64,000 nucleotides of DNA. Source: Isoetes taiwanensis (lineage: Eukaryota > Streptophyta > Lycopodiopsida > Isoetales > Isoetaceae). The stretch spans positions 87,857 to 151,856 of the forward strand of contig JAJEKV010000544.1 in assembly GCA_021234155.1 (NCBI GenBank). The letters run 5' to 3'. Under the pieces are notes generated by a model. The model searched no databases. It worked only from the letters and a program-made list of their open reading frames with translations, and was not told the origin of the DNA. Shown piece after piece: positions 10,630 through 22,770 of this stretch. Every line of letters starts with the position of its first letter. The stretch's first letter is position 1. The position numbers and the translations under genes are program-made.

Positions 10630-11358
10630 TGAAAATTGTATCTTGGAATATGAGAGGCATAAAAGGACCTCTCAAGAGAAAAAGGGCAATCATTGCCCTT
10701 AGGGAATTAAAAGCCAACATTATTCTCCTTCAAGAACACAGGCTACCCTCCATTGAATCAGAAAGACTAGGTAGTTGGGTGGATCCAAGGTGATTCAATC
10801 TGGACTGCAGCTGATGGAACTCGTGGGGGTACCTGCACTATTTGGAGAGGATTCAAAAGCCTTTGCAAATTCTCTCACAGTTCAGGCAGGTGGACAGTGG
10901 TAGTTCTTGAAATAGAAGGGAAACCAACTGCAGAAAGAGCAACTCAATGGATTCAAATGAATGAGTGGGTCTCTAGAAATGGGCATATTCCAAACCTATT
11001 GTTAGCAGGAGATTTCAATAATACTCCCAGTTGGGATCAAAAGCTGGGCAGAAGAATCAATATAAATAAGAAAGAGAAAATTGCTTGGGACCAACTGATG
11101 GTACATTTCTGCCATATTCCACCCTCCTCCTCTAATGTGTACTCTTGGAGTAACAAAAGGAAAGGTGAGGATAGAACATATTGCTTACTTGATAGATATT
11201 ATATCTGCAATAAAACCCTGCCCTCGTGGGACAATATGATTGTTTCCAGTGATATTAGCTCTTCAATATCTGACCACTTCCCACAGATATTAGAGAACTC
11301 AGCCAATTCAACCAAGGGGGATTCCAATATTCCTTTTAAGATGAAACTGAACTGCTAA
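10629..11358 (+). pseudogene. LINE ORF2: AP-endonuclease domain
   Basis: Translation from the ATG at 10629 gives MKIVSWNMRGIKGP, the canonical start of a plant LINE endonuclease (WN-RG motif), then IILLQEHRL (the L-Q-E/T motif). A frameshift near position 10790 ends this frame. The next frame continues with GDSIWTAADGTRGGT, GHIPNLLLAGDFNNTP (catalytic GDFN), TYCLLDRYYI (LDR) and ISDHFPQIL (catalytic SDH). All key endonuclease motifs can be found, split over two frames. The enzyme nicks target DNA to prime reverse transcription. A stop after KMKLNC at 11358 separates it from the RT block. Confidence 0.8.
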
Positions 11359-11360
11359 AG

Positions 11361-12688
11361 ATGAAATCCTTCTGGAATGCTTTTCAGGAATTCTACAACA
11401 ATCTCCCTAAGGTTCAAAGCACTGGCTCTATTAATTCTTTCCTTGGAAAGATGAAACAGGCAAAAGGTTGGATTAAATCCTGGGGCAGAGAATGGTTCAG
11501 GAAAAGGAAGGAACAGAAATATGTGGTTTACAAACAGATGAAGGAGATTAGGACAGCACTATTTACTGATAAAGACAATCAGGAACTCCAAAAACAGGAA
11601 CTCGAACTGGAGAGTAAAGTTAAACATATTGAGGAAGAGGAGGCCAAATCTCTGGCAATCAAAAGCAAATGTAAACATATAAATTCCATGGACAAAGGCA
11701 GTTCAACATATTTCTTCAGGGCAGCTAAGAACAGGGTCTGCAATAATGGTATTACAAAAGTTAAAACCTCACAGGGTATGACAATTGACAAGCAGAAGGA
11801 CATTGAAGAATATTTCTATAAGGAATATTCAAATATTTTTGACAGTCAGTCTGTTCAAGAGGATATTCTTCAGAAGTTCTTTGATATCCCCCCAGCTACC
11901 CAACAGATCAAGGATGATGACCTGCTTGTAGTACCAACTGAAAGAGAAATTTGGGACACTCTCAAATCCATGGCTATAGGGAAGAGCCCGGGTTCAGATG
12001 GGCTCCCACCAGAGTTTTACACTGAATTTTGGGAGATTATGAAGGAGGATATTACCTTTTTTATCCAAGGGGCTTGGAAGGTCAATAAATTGCCCCCTGC
12101 CATTAATGCAGGGCACATTGCCTTAACTCCCAAAGTGGAAAATCCAGAAGTCTTAGGGGACTGGAGACCAATATCACTAACAAACACCTCCTATAAGATC
12201 TTGGCAAAAATATTGGCAAATAGACTATGCCCTCATTTGCAAACAGTAATAGATCCTTGCCAATCTGCCTTCCTCCCAACCCGAAGTATTCTGGACAACT
12301 ACCTAGGAGCCTCTGAAGGATTGCATTGGAACAAACTTTCAAATCAAGGCTGCATGTTGCTCAAACTTGATTTCAAACGTGCCTTTGATACAATCAGCTG
12401 GCAATTCCTCCAAAAGGCCATGGCTCACATAGGCTTTTCTGAAAACACATATAGGAAGGTCTGGAGTTTCAAATGCATGCTCAAAAAATGATTAATTGTC
12501 TCAACTTCCCAAAGGATCAGGGCAGCTTTGTCATCATGCAATATGCAGATGATACCTTTGTCTTTCTCAAAGATGATGACCATAGTCTCAGACATTTCCT
12601 TGATGCAATGGACAGGTTTGGGCAGGTTTCTGGGGTGTGGTTGAATAAAGATAAATGTGCAATTCTCTTGGATGCAATGGACAAATAG
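11361..12688 (+). pseudogene. LINE ORF2: reverse transcriptase, with internal deletion
   Basis: An open frame at 11361-12491 carries a Lys/Glu-rich linker, CNNGITKVKTSQG, then RT motifs: IGKSPGSDGLPPEFYTEFW, the segment up to NRLCPHL with DWRPISLTN, DPCQSAFLPTRSILDN, and the first catalytic motif LLKLDFKRAFDTISW. It stops at 12491. In another frame, 12473-12688 contains the second catalytic block MQYADDTFVFL followed by FGQVSGVWLNKDKC. The distance between FDTISW and YADD is far shorter than in intact LINEs, and the conserved G-x-RQG-x-PLSPLLF segment is missing, so an internal deletion of tens of residues is inferred. The enzyme cannot be active. Confidence 0.8.
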
Positions 12689-13983
12689 GATCTTTGGATA
12701 TTCGGGTTCTCAAGAAGGATGTTGCCACAAAAATCTTGGGCATACCTATAGCACTCAATAGTACAATCCATGGCCTATGGGAACCTATTGTCACAAGAAT
12801 CAAAAGGAAACTCTTGCAATACCCTTCCTCATTATCTCTGGCTGGTAGGGTTGAGATAGCTAACTCTGTGATTGCCAGTACACATGTCTACTTCTCCTCA
12901 GCTATTGTGGCAGATAAATGTTCCTATAAACAAATAGAAACATCAATCAGGAAGTTCATATGGCAAGGAAAGCACAAAGTGGCTTGGGCTGATCTCATCA
13001 AACCAAGGAAACTAGGAGGGCTCGGTTGTAAGGATTTATTTCTGCAAGCTCAAGCCTTGGCTGCAAAAATAATCTACAGAGCTATTCATGCAAACTCCCC
13101 CTCCCCTGCTCTAAAATTGGTTAAATACTGGGTGGAGGAATCCCACCCTGTTGGTAGCAAAACTCTAAAACATTGCCTCCCTGATTCTGCCTTTTTCCAA
13201 CTAGTCCCATGGTCAAATACTTCCCCTATCATTAGGAGAATGGTGCAAGCCTGGAATCAGGCATCTCTTTGCTACAGGCCACCAGTGGTTGATGCTAGAT
13301 GCAAGGATATTAAAATTTTCTGGCACCCTGATCTGGCTCCCCAAACAGTTGGTTGCCTGGCTCTCCAACACCCACAGAAGTACATGCAGTGGTTCATGGC
13401 TGGTTATAGATGTTTTGGGGACTTATGGTGTGAGGAAGACAGCAGATGGACTGCCTGGGAGGATGTGAAACAAAGAATAAAAGGTTCAGCCTTAGACAAA
13501 AAGATTTTCAATAAGATCATGGGACTGATTAAGAACCTCCAGGATATGGCATCTGCCTCCAATAGTTGGACCTTAAACAACAAGGAGACCTATTCAGTTA
13601 AGGACATATATAGTGCTCTGCTGGGCAACACACAATCAAGAGCATGTTCCCTCTGGCCTTGTGATGAAGACACTTTAGCTTCAGTATGTGCTAAAGGCTA
13701 GAAAAACTATGGAGCTCCAAAGATCACTACATTCAGATGGATTTTGCTGCACCAAAGTCTTCAAACTAATCTCTCCAGATCCAAATATGATAGCAATATT
13801 TCTAGTCTGTGCCCCTTGGGATGTGGAATGACAGAAGACTCGAACCATGTTTTTCTATGTTCAAAAATAGCTGAAATTTGGACATGGACTTCACAAATTA
13901 ATCTTGGGGCACCTGCAAATCTCCTGGAATTTCTGAATGGTAGCTCGAGAGTTACAAATACTTGCAGAATTTTAACATGCTAG
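12655..13983 (+). pseudogene. LINE ORF2: connection and C-terminal zinc-finger region
   Basis: The main open frame (12655-13701, 348 codons) begins downstream of YADD and includes KILGIPIALN, LSLAGRVEIANSVIAS, FIWQGKHKVAWADLIKPRK and LGGLGCKDL. These are the conserved post-RT landmarks of plant LINEs (LSxAGR, FIW-G, W..v..PK..GGLG). A second frame, about 13735-13983, carries FRWILLHQSLQTN, LCPLGCGMTEDSNHVFLCSK and IWTW, the zf-RVT domain, with its C-x3-C...H-x4-C pattern. A trailing IIWKHRN after 13983 is in frame with a stop, as expected for the tail of this domain. Frameshifts near 13700 and 13980 inactivate it. Confidence 0.8.
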
Positions 13984-14263
13984 ATCATCTGGAAACATAG
14001 AAATCTAGTGGCTATTGAAAAGAAAGCTATCAGCATTGGATTAAAACCAAGCTCTAGAGTCTGATACAGGACACAGCCACTGCCCACAAAACTGCCAAAG
14101 GGGCCAAATATGACAAAGCCTGGGATCGGATTGGAAGATTCCAAGGTTTATATCATTTTTTTACTCCAATTCTAACAGATGTTAATGGTGTTCTTCACAG
14201 ATCATCAGAGGAGGATGATGATGGGAGCCCCACCCCAGAAGTTCGATCACTTAGGGTTGCAAA

Positions 14264-16650
14264 GTGGAAGAAATATCAAGAATCAAGATAGAAGAAAACA
14301 TGATTCTACTTAAACAGGAGGTGATTCATGCCAGGGCCATTAAGAAGTTGCTTAAGAGACAGGCTTGGAGACATAACAGTTTAAAGCCTATGTTCGAGGC
14401 TCTGTTTCACCATTGGCAACAAAGGAGGGAAGCCCGAGTGCTTATGCTAATGGACTTCACCTCATATACTACCAAGGAGTTGGACGAAATGCTCAAGTGT
14501 TTTTGGCTGGACAAAAATCCAAGAATCGATGATCATTGTGGACCAAGAAGAGTTGTAACCATGCATGCCCTCTTTCTTTGTGTCATGGATGGAGAAATAT
14601 TTTAGAGAAACATGTGAGAAGCTACCTAACAGCAACATGTATCATTTAACCGATAACATCACCAAAAAGATGTTTTTAATGAGTACAAAGAGACTTGCAC
14701 TCGGCTTGACATCTCTTACTCACACTTCACACGGTGACGTGGAAAAGTGAATTCGGTCTTGTGAAAATTCCTAGAAAACATAGAATGTCTGTTTTGCTCG
14801 AGGTGTCGCTAATTAAAGAGTCAGCCAGCTGCAAAGGCGTGAGGTCGAAAAGAAGTAAGTTCATGTTCTCCAATCTCTCACTTGTTTGAGAGAAAATGCT
14901 TTGACCTGATTTCTTCTACGATATTGTGCAAATGAACCTTGCCGGACATCGTGAACAACAAGCGCCAGAGAGAAGAAAAGCTTGCCAAGCATAGAAAAAA
15001 AGCTCTTGAGCGCCCTTTGCAATACATGTCTGTTGTGATTGATGGAATGGACCAAAAAACAACTCTACCACATTTCTTGAACATTCCTAAAGATGTGCGG
15101 AGGAATGTTTTGTTAAGGTCCACCTTGTAGGAGCTATGGTCTTCAAAGGAAGTCTAAGGTGCAAAGTTTTTTTTTGACGTATCCAAACTTGCATGGTGAC
15201 CGAACCTCACAATTACAATTCTTAACAAGGTCCTCAAGGCGAGCAAAGAGCAATTACCACCCGGTGCTTTATCGCAGAACTTGACAATACTACAAGGGAG
15301 AACAAGAATCAAACACTCTTTTGCGTCTTTGTGCCATGTTAGTGGAGCTAGGGATCTTTAGAAAAGTGAAGCTCGGTTTCTTACTTGTAGGCCACACTCA
15401 TGATCAGATTGACCAAATGTTCATTGATTTTTACGGCGCTTTAGAAGGAAGAAGGCTTTACGTCTTCCTTCTTTAGTTCGGGTATTGAAGATTCTTACAC
15501 TCCTACTCGGTGGTCGATCTTCTTAAAGAGGCGCTGATTTCAGAGAGTTTGTTTTCTCTCAACGTTCAAGCAGAGAACAAGTTTGTGAACAAGTTGAATG
15601 ATCTCACCTTTCAACATCATATCAAGTTCTACTTGAAGGATGGCCAAAGCTTCTTTAGGGGGAAGAAGTATACCACAACTAAGGACTGGAGTCGTGAGGG
15701 ATTACGCTTCCTTAAATATATTCCGGACACTTCCTTCATAGAACGTCTTTGAGCAACTTCCTCTCAAAAATCCTAAGGAGTCCAAGCGGAAGAAAAGTAC
15801 CCCGAAGTCATCCTTAAAAGCCATTGAAAATGGAATTTTTCGAGCTTTAAGTACTTTTTAGAAGAAGATGGGATGTGGTGGAGTAATTTCTTTCTCGAAA
15901 CAGAAAATTGTTGTACAAAATATAGCTCTAAGACAGTTGCAAGAACCATTTCAATGGCCTAACACCTTCCATCAACCCAAACACCAAGCGGGTCCAAGCG
16001 GTGCTACATTTGCACTGACCGTAGAAGACGAGGGAGGACCAGGAGTCATGTACCTCCGGACCAAGACGGGAATGAGCCCCAAGGTAATATCCGTAAATTA
16101 CCAAAGGTATGCTAATTGCTCTTCCGATCGAGGAGGATGACAAAGGTCGACCATTCGGATAGCAAAAAGTGCTTGACACGGTCAAGGAGGAAGGCTTAGT
16201 CACTAAACTCAAGATTCATTGGCTTGCAACACGCCGAAAAATGCTTTTGAAGGTAGATATGAGTTAGAAATGAGAAGCCAAGGAAAAGGGAGAAAGTCCA
16301 AGAAGGTGGGTTGTAGGGACGAAAGCTGAACCTTAATGACGTGACTATATTGTGCTATGATTTTAAATTGAAATCGACAATCGTCTCACGCCGTTTAAGA
16401 CTATCAATTTGCTTAAAAAGCTTGTAATTATGAAGAAGATGATGAAGAAGGTGGTGACAATGCTTCAGATGCGTTGATAGTGATGAGGAAGATAACTCAA
16501 GCACTTCCTCGAAAGTGATGATGAAAGAAGTGAAGGTGATGACGATGGCATAAATGAACATGAGGGCGCCCCGGATCCCTCTCTCATCACTCCTCACACT
16601 TTTGCACATAATCGAGTCTTAGAAAAAGATAGAATTTTGATGTGAATATG
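14264..16650 (+). mobile_element. DUF7869-like transposon-type gene, degraded
   Basis: Pieces of one large protein appear in order but in shifting frames. There is an N-terminal HALFLCVMDGEIF region (14264-14605). MSVVIDGMDQKTTLPHF (about 15025-15085) matches the IDGMDQ...LPHF core of DUF7869 proteins. LCAMLVELGIFRKVKLGFLL followed by VGHTHDQIDQMF (about 15328-15425) is the best conserved block. SGIEDSYTPT follows at about 15480-15510. Finally there is a long acidic tail rich in Asp/Glu/Ser (about 16430-16610) ending near HTFAHNR. Many stops and frameshifts show it is a relic. Proteins of this type are repetitive in seed-free plants and some animals and are thought to derive from mobile elements. 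Their enzymology is not something I can state. It directly abuts the end of the LINE. Terminal repeats were not found. Confidence 0.6.
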
Positions 16651-19020
16651 AAGATTCTATCTTCAAATTTTGAGAATACTACAGTTTCAATTACAGACTT
16701 ACTTCAATTTTTGTTAAATATTTTATCCTCCGAAATTAGAGTTTCTCTCTTAAAACATACTTTAAGAACATTCTTTTGCTAAGAAAAGTGACACTTTAAA
16801 AAGTCAATTCCTTCGTTGCAAAAAAAAATTAGTCATTTCCCGGGGGGTCAAAATAGAATTTCATGCATCTTTTTTTTTTAACCTCATTTTACCCCTTTTT
16901 TAAAAAAAAAGGGAATCTTTGAGGAATATTCCTTTTTGCTCTCGTTTCAATGATTTGCTCGCTTAATACTAACTTTGTTCGGGATTTGATCGAAGCAAAA
17001 CTAAAAGTCAAGCTTAGCACTCAGCTATTCCAGGAATAGCAATGCTTTTTTGGACTGTTCTGTGTGATTGGTTAAATTTTCTATGCTACACTATGAACAC
17101 ATGAACTGGCAACCTGAATATGCCCTATCTATTTTTCTTAAAGCAGGTTGTACCTCCATATATGGAGGACTTACTTTTTATTAATAGGTCTCCTTTGGAG
17201 TCCTATTATATTTTGATGTATCTTATTTAACCTATAAATATAAAACCCATCTTGCCTTCAAAAAAAAAAAAAAAAAAAAATTGAAACCGAATTTGGAAAT
17301 ACAAAATCCCATTACATCAAATCCACAAAGACGGTGCTCCAAATTTAGGAAACGGTGAATGGCTTGCAGTTGTTCCTGTTTGATCTTTTGCAGCAGGATC
17401 GACTTTATTATAGTGTTAACCACCTAGTGGTTAACATTGTGCACATGCTAGGTGTCAGTGGTGGCAGACTGACACTTGGCATGTTTAGGTTAACTTAAGT
17501 GTATGGTTTAGATTTAGCTAGATGTAGGGCTCAGATTTGTGGTCTACACTATATTAGACCGGAGCCTCTCAGATATACTGAGGTTTTATCTCAAATTTGG
17601 AGAGCCTCATTTGGCCACGTTCCCTTCACTCTTTGTACATATTTGTTTTTCTTGTTCTTGTTTTGTGATCGTGAGCATGGCGCCTTTGTAGCATCCGGGG
17701 CCATAGGCCGCCACCGGTGCATGCCAAGAACTCCACGACAACTGATGGCGCCCGTTATGTCGGGTTCGCTCGTGATCATTTTCTTGAGCCTTGCTGTTTT
17801 GCTGTTGTCTTTGCTGCTCTTATCCTCATCAGTTTTTGAATACTCCTTGGATATTACTCTCAACCATTCAAACCCCTTTATTTGGCCCAACCAATTGTTG
17901 AAATGGTCTGGCTGGAGGCCCCTTTGTCAATCAATCCGTTAGCAATTCATCTTGTTATAAAAACAGTTTTCAGAACTCAGTTTTTCATGGTGCAGCAAGC
18001 GCAGCTTTACACTAGAGGATTTCTGGAGTGGTGACAGCACTCCCCTCTGCAAAATTTTTCAGAAAAATTAAAAGTTTGATCCTTTTTTATCTCTATCTGC
18101 TCAAAAATTGTCAAAATCATGGTTCTTTTTCTTATCTTCTGTTTAATCTCAGAAATCGTGCTTCTGCACATTAAAAAATATTTACATGACCCAGGGATGT
18201 TTACCTCATCTGCCTCTTCAAGTCTCAAGTTTTTCACGAAGATTTCTTTTTCAGATTATTTGGCAGAGGGCCAGCACTTGGCTAGCCCCCTTTGAGCCCA
18301 AACGTTCACATTAGCTGCTGCTTATTTTCAAGGCTATTTCTTCCGGTTGCTATGCGCCCAAAAGTCTCCACTGCCGCTTTAAAACTATGCGCCCGAAAAT
18401 CTCCACTGTGCTCACTATACTTAGTCCCTGGAAATGAATCAATTTCGAATTGGTGTTTGGGCGGGCTAAAGTTGGCCGTGCTGTACCCTTAGCCCGCTTT
18501 TTTGCCTTGAATGATTGTATGTCCTTAATTTCAAATTTAAGAACACGCCCGACACATCAACTGAGAAGCAAAGCATGGCTAGAGCCAATCGATTTACAGC
18601 TTTATCTCTTCCTGGTTCCTGCAAATACACAAGAGTCGAAATCAATTATCAGATAGATTTTTAAAGGGCGAGTTACTTGCTTCTTCATGTTGTTCATCTG
18701 CAAAAGACTAGTTCCTGCCTATTCATAACAGCAAGCATCAGAGATTTTTTTCTTCACATCGTACCAGCATGTTTCATCAGCATATATATCAGTACCGTTC
18801 CTGGCAATAACTCAACATAAGGCGGTCTAAGAAAAAAGACAAAAACAATGTGCTAATTGTTGTCACAAAATTGTTGCCAATTATTATCTTAAAATGCATA
18901 GCCTAAGCTAAATTCCGAATGTTATGACAATTGCTTTGCGCTGACGGATTTAATAGTTCTATCTCCACTGCCAAAGTAAAGAATACTATCATTCTTAAAT
19001 TTCTTACAAATATGTCCCAC
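16651..19020. other. Intergenic; poly(A) tract and short repeats
   Basis: There is no convincing gene. A 20-base A run at 17261-17280 could be a retrotransposed tail but no parent body is recognisable. A plus-strand open frame at 17499-17942 contains one strongly hydrophobic segment but has no family match. The motif AGGGCCAGC...TTGGCTAGCCCCC occurs at about 18268-18292 and again at about 19394-19420, a small dispersed repeat. Confidence 0.4.
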
Positions 19021-19023
19021 GTA

Positions 19024-19233
19024 AAACAAAATCTATATTATTTTCGTTGAATTGAATGATCTTTATTGTACTTCAAAGCAATTGAAAAATCTAAGATGTG
19101 TTCTCCTATCTCATTGTCAATCTATGCAACATAAAACAACTAATCTATATTGTTTTCGTTGAATTGAGTAATTTTTATTGTATTTCAAAGCAATTGAAAA
19201 ATCTAAGACGTGTTCTCCCATCTCACTGTCAAT
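19024..19233. repeat. Two-copy tandem duplication, about 108-bp period
   Basis: Segments at about 19024-19123 and 19132-19233 share TCTATATT(A/G)TTTTCGTTGAATTGA, CAAAGCAATTGAAAAATCTA and a TGTTCTCC(T/C)ATCTCA(T/C)TGTCAATCT ending. A short divergent spacer joins them. Identity is high, about nine bases in ten by eye, so the duplication is fairly recent. No coding potential. Confidence 0.8.
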
Positions 19234-20297
19234 CTCACAAAGCAAATAGCTAGTCCAAAACCATCTAAAATACTTGCAGCAGCTGCCTCTCTACAACACT
19301 TAGTTTCAAGCAAAGAGTCTCGAGGTTTCACAAAGATCTGCAAGAGTTTCAGCCTGCAGCGTTCACATTGTCTTTCTTATTGAGTTTTTCAAGAGGGCCA
19401 GCCTTTTGGCTAGCCCCCATCCTTTGCTACACCTCCACAAATAGTCACATTGTCTTCAGCATACCTATCTGCTATCCGGCATCATCTGCAAATACAAGGA
19501 AGGTTAGCCCCTTTAGACAAAATACAGCATATTTTACAAGCAGCAGGAACAGATTCTGGCTCAGATATCCATATTCAGTCTTCATGGTTCTATTGCAGGC
19601 AACCGGCTCTATTCCTCCATGGTGATAATTTTTCATAATCGTGCAAAGGATGTTCACAAAAGCTACTGGTGGATTCTAAACTTTTGCTGATTTTTTCCAT
19701 TGGCTGAATAAACTTGTAACATTTGCTATATTTCCATCATAATGTGGAAGTCGGAATATATTCTTATTTATGCTGCTGAACATAAGAAGTATTGTATTAA
19801 GTTTAAGGGAATATCTTTTTTACATGATTTGGTAATAACCAAACTTAAATATTATGTTTTGGATTTGATTGCTTTGACACAGCATTGCAATTGAATATAT
19901 TCTGCAATTGATCTTAAAGATCTTATGTTAAGGTGCAATGCAAATCTTCTATACTCTGTCCTAGATGTATAAGCAAAATTATCTTATGACATTGTATGTA
20001 TTGCTCAAATCAAGGCCTAAATAGATAGTACACTTATGTCTATTTAGAGCTGCATGTTGGTAGTCTTAATGATTCCTAAACAGGATTTATTAGGGCTAAA
20101 TAGTCTTGATAGTCTACTATACAGGCTAAAAAGTTTTTTTGATGTTATTCCAGCTCTTTGGTTTAACCTGGACCCTGATGAATGTAAAGGTGTTTTTTCT
20201 TTATATATTCTCACTAATCTGATTTGTCTGAATATTGCAGATGATTATAAAACTTGACGATGAAAAGAAAATGGATATATATGATACTAGTAACGGG

Positions 20298-20316
20298 TGC
20301 CCGGCGTTGCCGGGCA
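20298..20316. repeat. GC-rich perfect hairpin in AT-rich DNA
   Basis: TGCCCGGC at 20298-20305 and GCCGGGCA at 20309-20316 form an 8-bp perfect stem with a 3-base loop, immediately after ACTAGTAACGGG. The surrounding kilobases are strongly AT-rich. Similar GC hairpins next to a CTAG-type end occur in some dispersed repeats, so this may mark an element terminus. I could not identify the element. Confidence 0.6.
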
Positions 20317-21052
20317 TAGGTACCAGTCAAGTACTGGCTGAATTTTAAGTTGATATTGGTTTGGCGCGGCCTCTATAACAAAGTAGTGCTACATAGCTAT
20401 GACGAAATGACTTGCTAGTTCGCGTATAAAGAAACATGAATACCATTCATGCCTTGCAAGCTTGTATGTTGTGATTTTTGCAATAATGTTCTATGGGTGG
20501 GGCTTAGGTGCATGTTAGTAGGCAAGGATGTAAAAATACCTAAAGAAGTAATTGTTCAATTGGTTGCTTGTCGTATACAAAATTATGGCTAAGATTCTAC
20601 ATATAAAGATTGATATGCCAAATTATAGGGGTTTGAATATGGAGGCCTTGATGTGATTTAGAACAGATAATGTAGGCCAATTTTGTCACTCATTGCTATT
20701 ACTTTATTGTTGTACTGCATTTGTTTACTGAATGTGTGATTGAAAGAGGTTAAATTAGTTGTATGTTTATTAGAGAGCCGTTGAACTAAACTTGCAAATT
20801 AATTGTTGAGTTTAGTGTTGTTCATGAGGATTAGCAGGCAAATATATTTGTACATATGTCCACATAGGTTGGAGATGCTAATATTGTTGCTTAATGAGCA
20901 TTCTTTATGTAACATTTGCAAGGGAGCTTGCAACGTTCATGGAAGGATGCATAAATTATCATGACAAAGCTTTATTGAGATGCATAGGTAAAAAAATTTG
21001 AGAGTGCATATAATTATTCAAGAATTATTCAAGATTTGTGAGAACACCATTA

Positions 21053-21162
21053 TTTGCCATTATTTGATTTGTTTGTGGCTCGATTATTTGCCATTATTTG
21101 ATTTGTTTGTGGTAATCGAGCCACGTCTAGAACGGGGCAATCAAGCCACGTCTAGAACGAGG
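21053..21162. repeat. Overlapping tandem and inverted short repeats
   Basis: A unit with ATTTGCCATTATTTGATTTG appears twice (about 21052-21082 and 21086-21116). A second unit with AGCCACGTCTAGAACG appears twice (about 21118-21135 and 21143-21160). The first pair contains GGCTCGAT, whose complement ATCGAGCC opens the second pair, so the block can also fold. The function is unknown. Confidence 0.65.
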
Positions 21163-21911
21163 TAAAAAGTCGTAGTAAAAGCTATGCTTTGTTCACGCTC
21201 GAGCCTTGCATCAAGTCTTGCATTTCTAATGTCACTTCCTATCAAAATCATTCCACAAAACAAAAATAGAGAACTGGACATGACTGCAATTACGAATTCT
21301 TGATTAAAATTAAATTAACAGTGGTTCATGTGATTTGGCGCCTAGTTGCAAAACATCAAGAAATGAAATTTGGCATAAAGCAAAAGGCATACACCACTCC
21401 TGGTCCCAGATAAGTGAGGCAGCATTATTTTAATTGAACAACTCGAGCGCATCTTTGTGTCCTAAACTAAATGTAAATAGCCAGAAATAATTGCCATGAA
21501 AAAGAGTTCCTGAGACATCATATCTCACTATGACATTTGCAAGAATGAGTCAAATGCTTCATTAGGCAACCATCGCTGATATCACCTGAAATTAAAGCAA
21601 TCTATGAGAACCTCATATTATATGACATGCAATGAAACAATTCAACTGTCCCTATATAGATTACCTTGTTGTATATAACCAGAAATCATAGTGGTCCAAG
21701 AAATGGCATCCCGCTAACATTTTTGGCAAGAACATCTTGCTCAAGGTTGGAAGAGATCATTTTGAAGAGGAAGCCAGATAAGGCATAAATTAATGCTTCC
21801 ATAAATTAAGCCTTTTTAAATTTTGTGAAATGATTAATGATTTTTTATGAAACAGAAAAACCTCTATGAAAAAAGGCATAACATAAGTTAGAAAACATAC
21901 CTCTTTCAATT

Positions 21912-22770
21912 CTATCTGATTGATAACAATTGGCACTGCATGTTTCTCACACTCCGGCACTTTTCTTCAGGCTTGGCAGATAAAAAAGCCCTTTCCACCA
22001 CATTTGGATCAACATTTTCTTGCTCTTTCAGAAATATTGTCTCATCCTCCTCCATTGACTCATACCTATGATACCTCATGAACTGTCTAGTTGCAGTTCC
22101 ACCATGTAGAGGATTGACAGCTCCATCATGACTTGCTTTGCACATGCTTTCTTCAAATTCAGATTGGTCCTGCCTCATCATATTCCTGGTCTGAAAAGAT
22201 AGAATGATCCCCTTTACATATAGACACGATGGAAACCCGAGATAATTTGTGTTCATTGCAACTGCTAGGTTTAAGGAAAAGAAATGAAGACACGTGACCA
22301 TTTTGAGTCTTGCAAACTAAGTCATCCTTCTCAGCTAGAAACTCTAATTCAGGTAAAGGTGGTTCATAAATCCCCGATGCTGGAGAAATTAAATTTCCCA
22401 ATGGACTTTCAGGATAAAGCTGATAAGACCTCCGCATATCATTCTTTGAAATGTAGTCCGGAGATGCAAATGGAGAAGCAGAATATGGGCCAGTTTGTTC
22501 TGATTTGGCATTAAGAGAGGATGCAAGCAACTGTGCAAAAGGAACATCAGGTGAGGATGGAGTTGTCAAATGAGCAAGCTCAGGGGGCGGAGTAAATGGA
22601 GCAGTTGATGGTGAGGATTGCAATATAGATATACCTGTCTGGCTCAATATTCAAGTGGCGCAGTTTCTGGCACAGCTGTAGGGTTGTCTGAATTTGACCC
22701 AACTTAACATTAGCAGCTTGACAGCTGCCCATGTATGTGCACTTGGTGCTGCAAACAGATTTCCATGGCA
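21912..22770 (-). pseudogene. At1g76660-like hydroxyproline-rich glycoprotein fragment
   Basis: On the minus strand an exon reading from about 22625 carries PSTAPFTPPPELAHLTTPSS, then PDVPFAQLLASSL, then RSYQLYPESPLGNLISPASG. This block is diagnostic of a plant family annotated as hydroxyproline-rich glycoprotein-like, uncharacterised At1g76660 type (TEPSTAPFTPPPEL..., YQLYPGSP...LISP.SG). An acceptor (TATCTTTTCAG) near 22193 starts a second exon running to the stop near 21912, with DPNVVERAFLSAKPEEKC resembling the family's C-terminal EDV-RCLEKKP region. An upstream exon near 22680-22770 is possible but does not match clearly. The basic N-terminus is not found. The protein's function is unknown. 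It could be a diverged gene, but the partial match favours a fragment. Confidence 0.55.

Larger units (their letters stand above)
8370..14262 (+). mobile_element. LINE (plant L1-type non-LTR retrotransposon), broken
   Basis: The order is that of an autonomous plant LINE: ORF1 with a DUF4283-like region and a zinc knuckle, then ORF2 with an AP-endonuclease domain, reverse transcriptase, and a C-terminal zinc-finger region. ORF1 and ORF2 overlap as TAATG at 10627-10631. ORF2 is interrupted by a frameshift near 10790, a stop or frameshift around 11355, an internal deletion near 12490, and further shifts near 12680, 13700 and 13980. Boundaries are approximate. The 5' end is set near the GA-rich leader before 8431 and the 3' end where similarity to LINE C-termini stops and the next element begins. 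I could not identify target duplications or a poly(A) tail. Confidence 0.85.

Noticed and set aside
17261-17280. A20 tract as a retrotransposon tail
   Set aside because: No recognisable element body upstream on the plus strand or flanking duplication.
17499-17942. 147-codon frame with a hydrophobic segment
   Set aside because: A single possible membrane helix with no family resemblance or conserved context. Not called as a gene.
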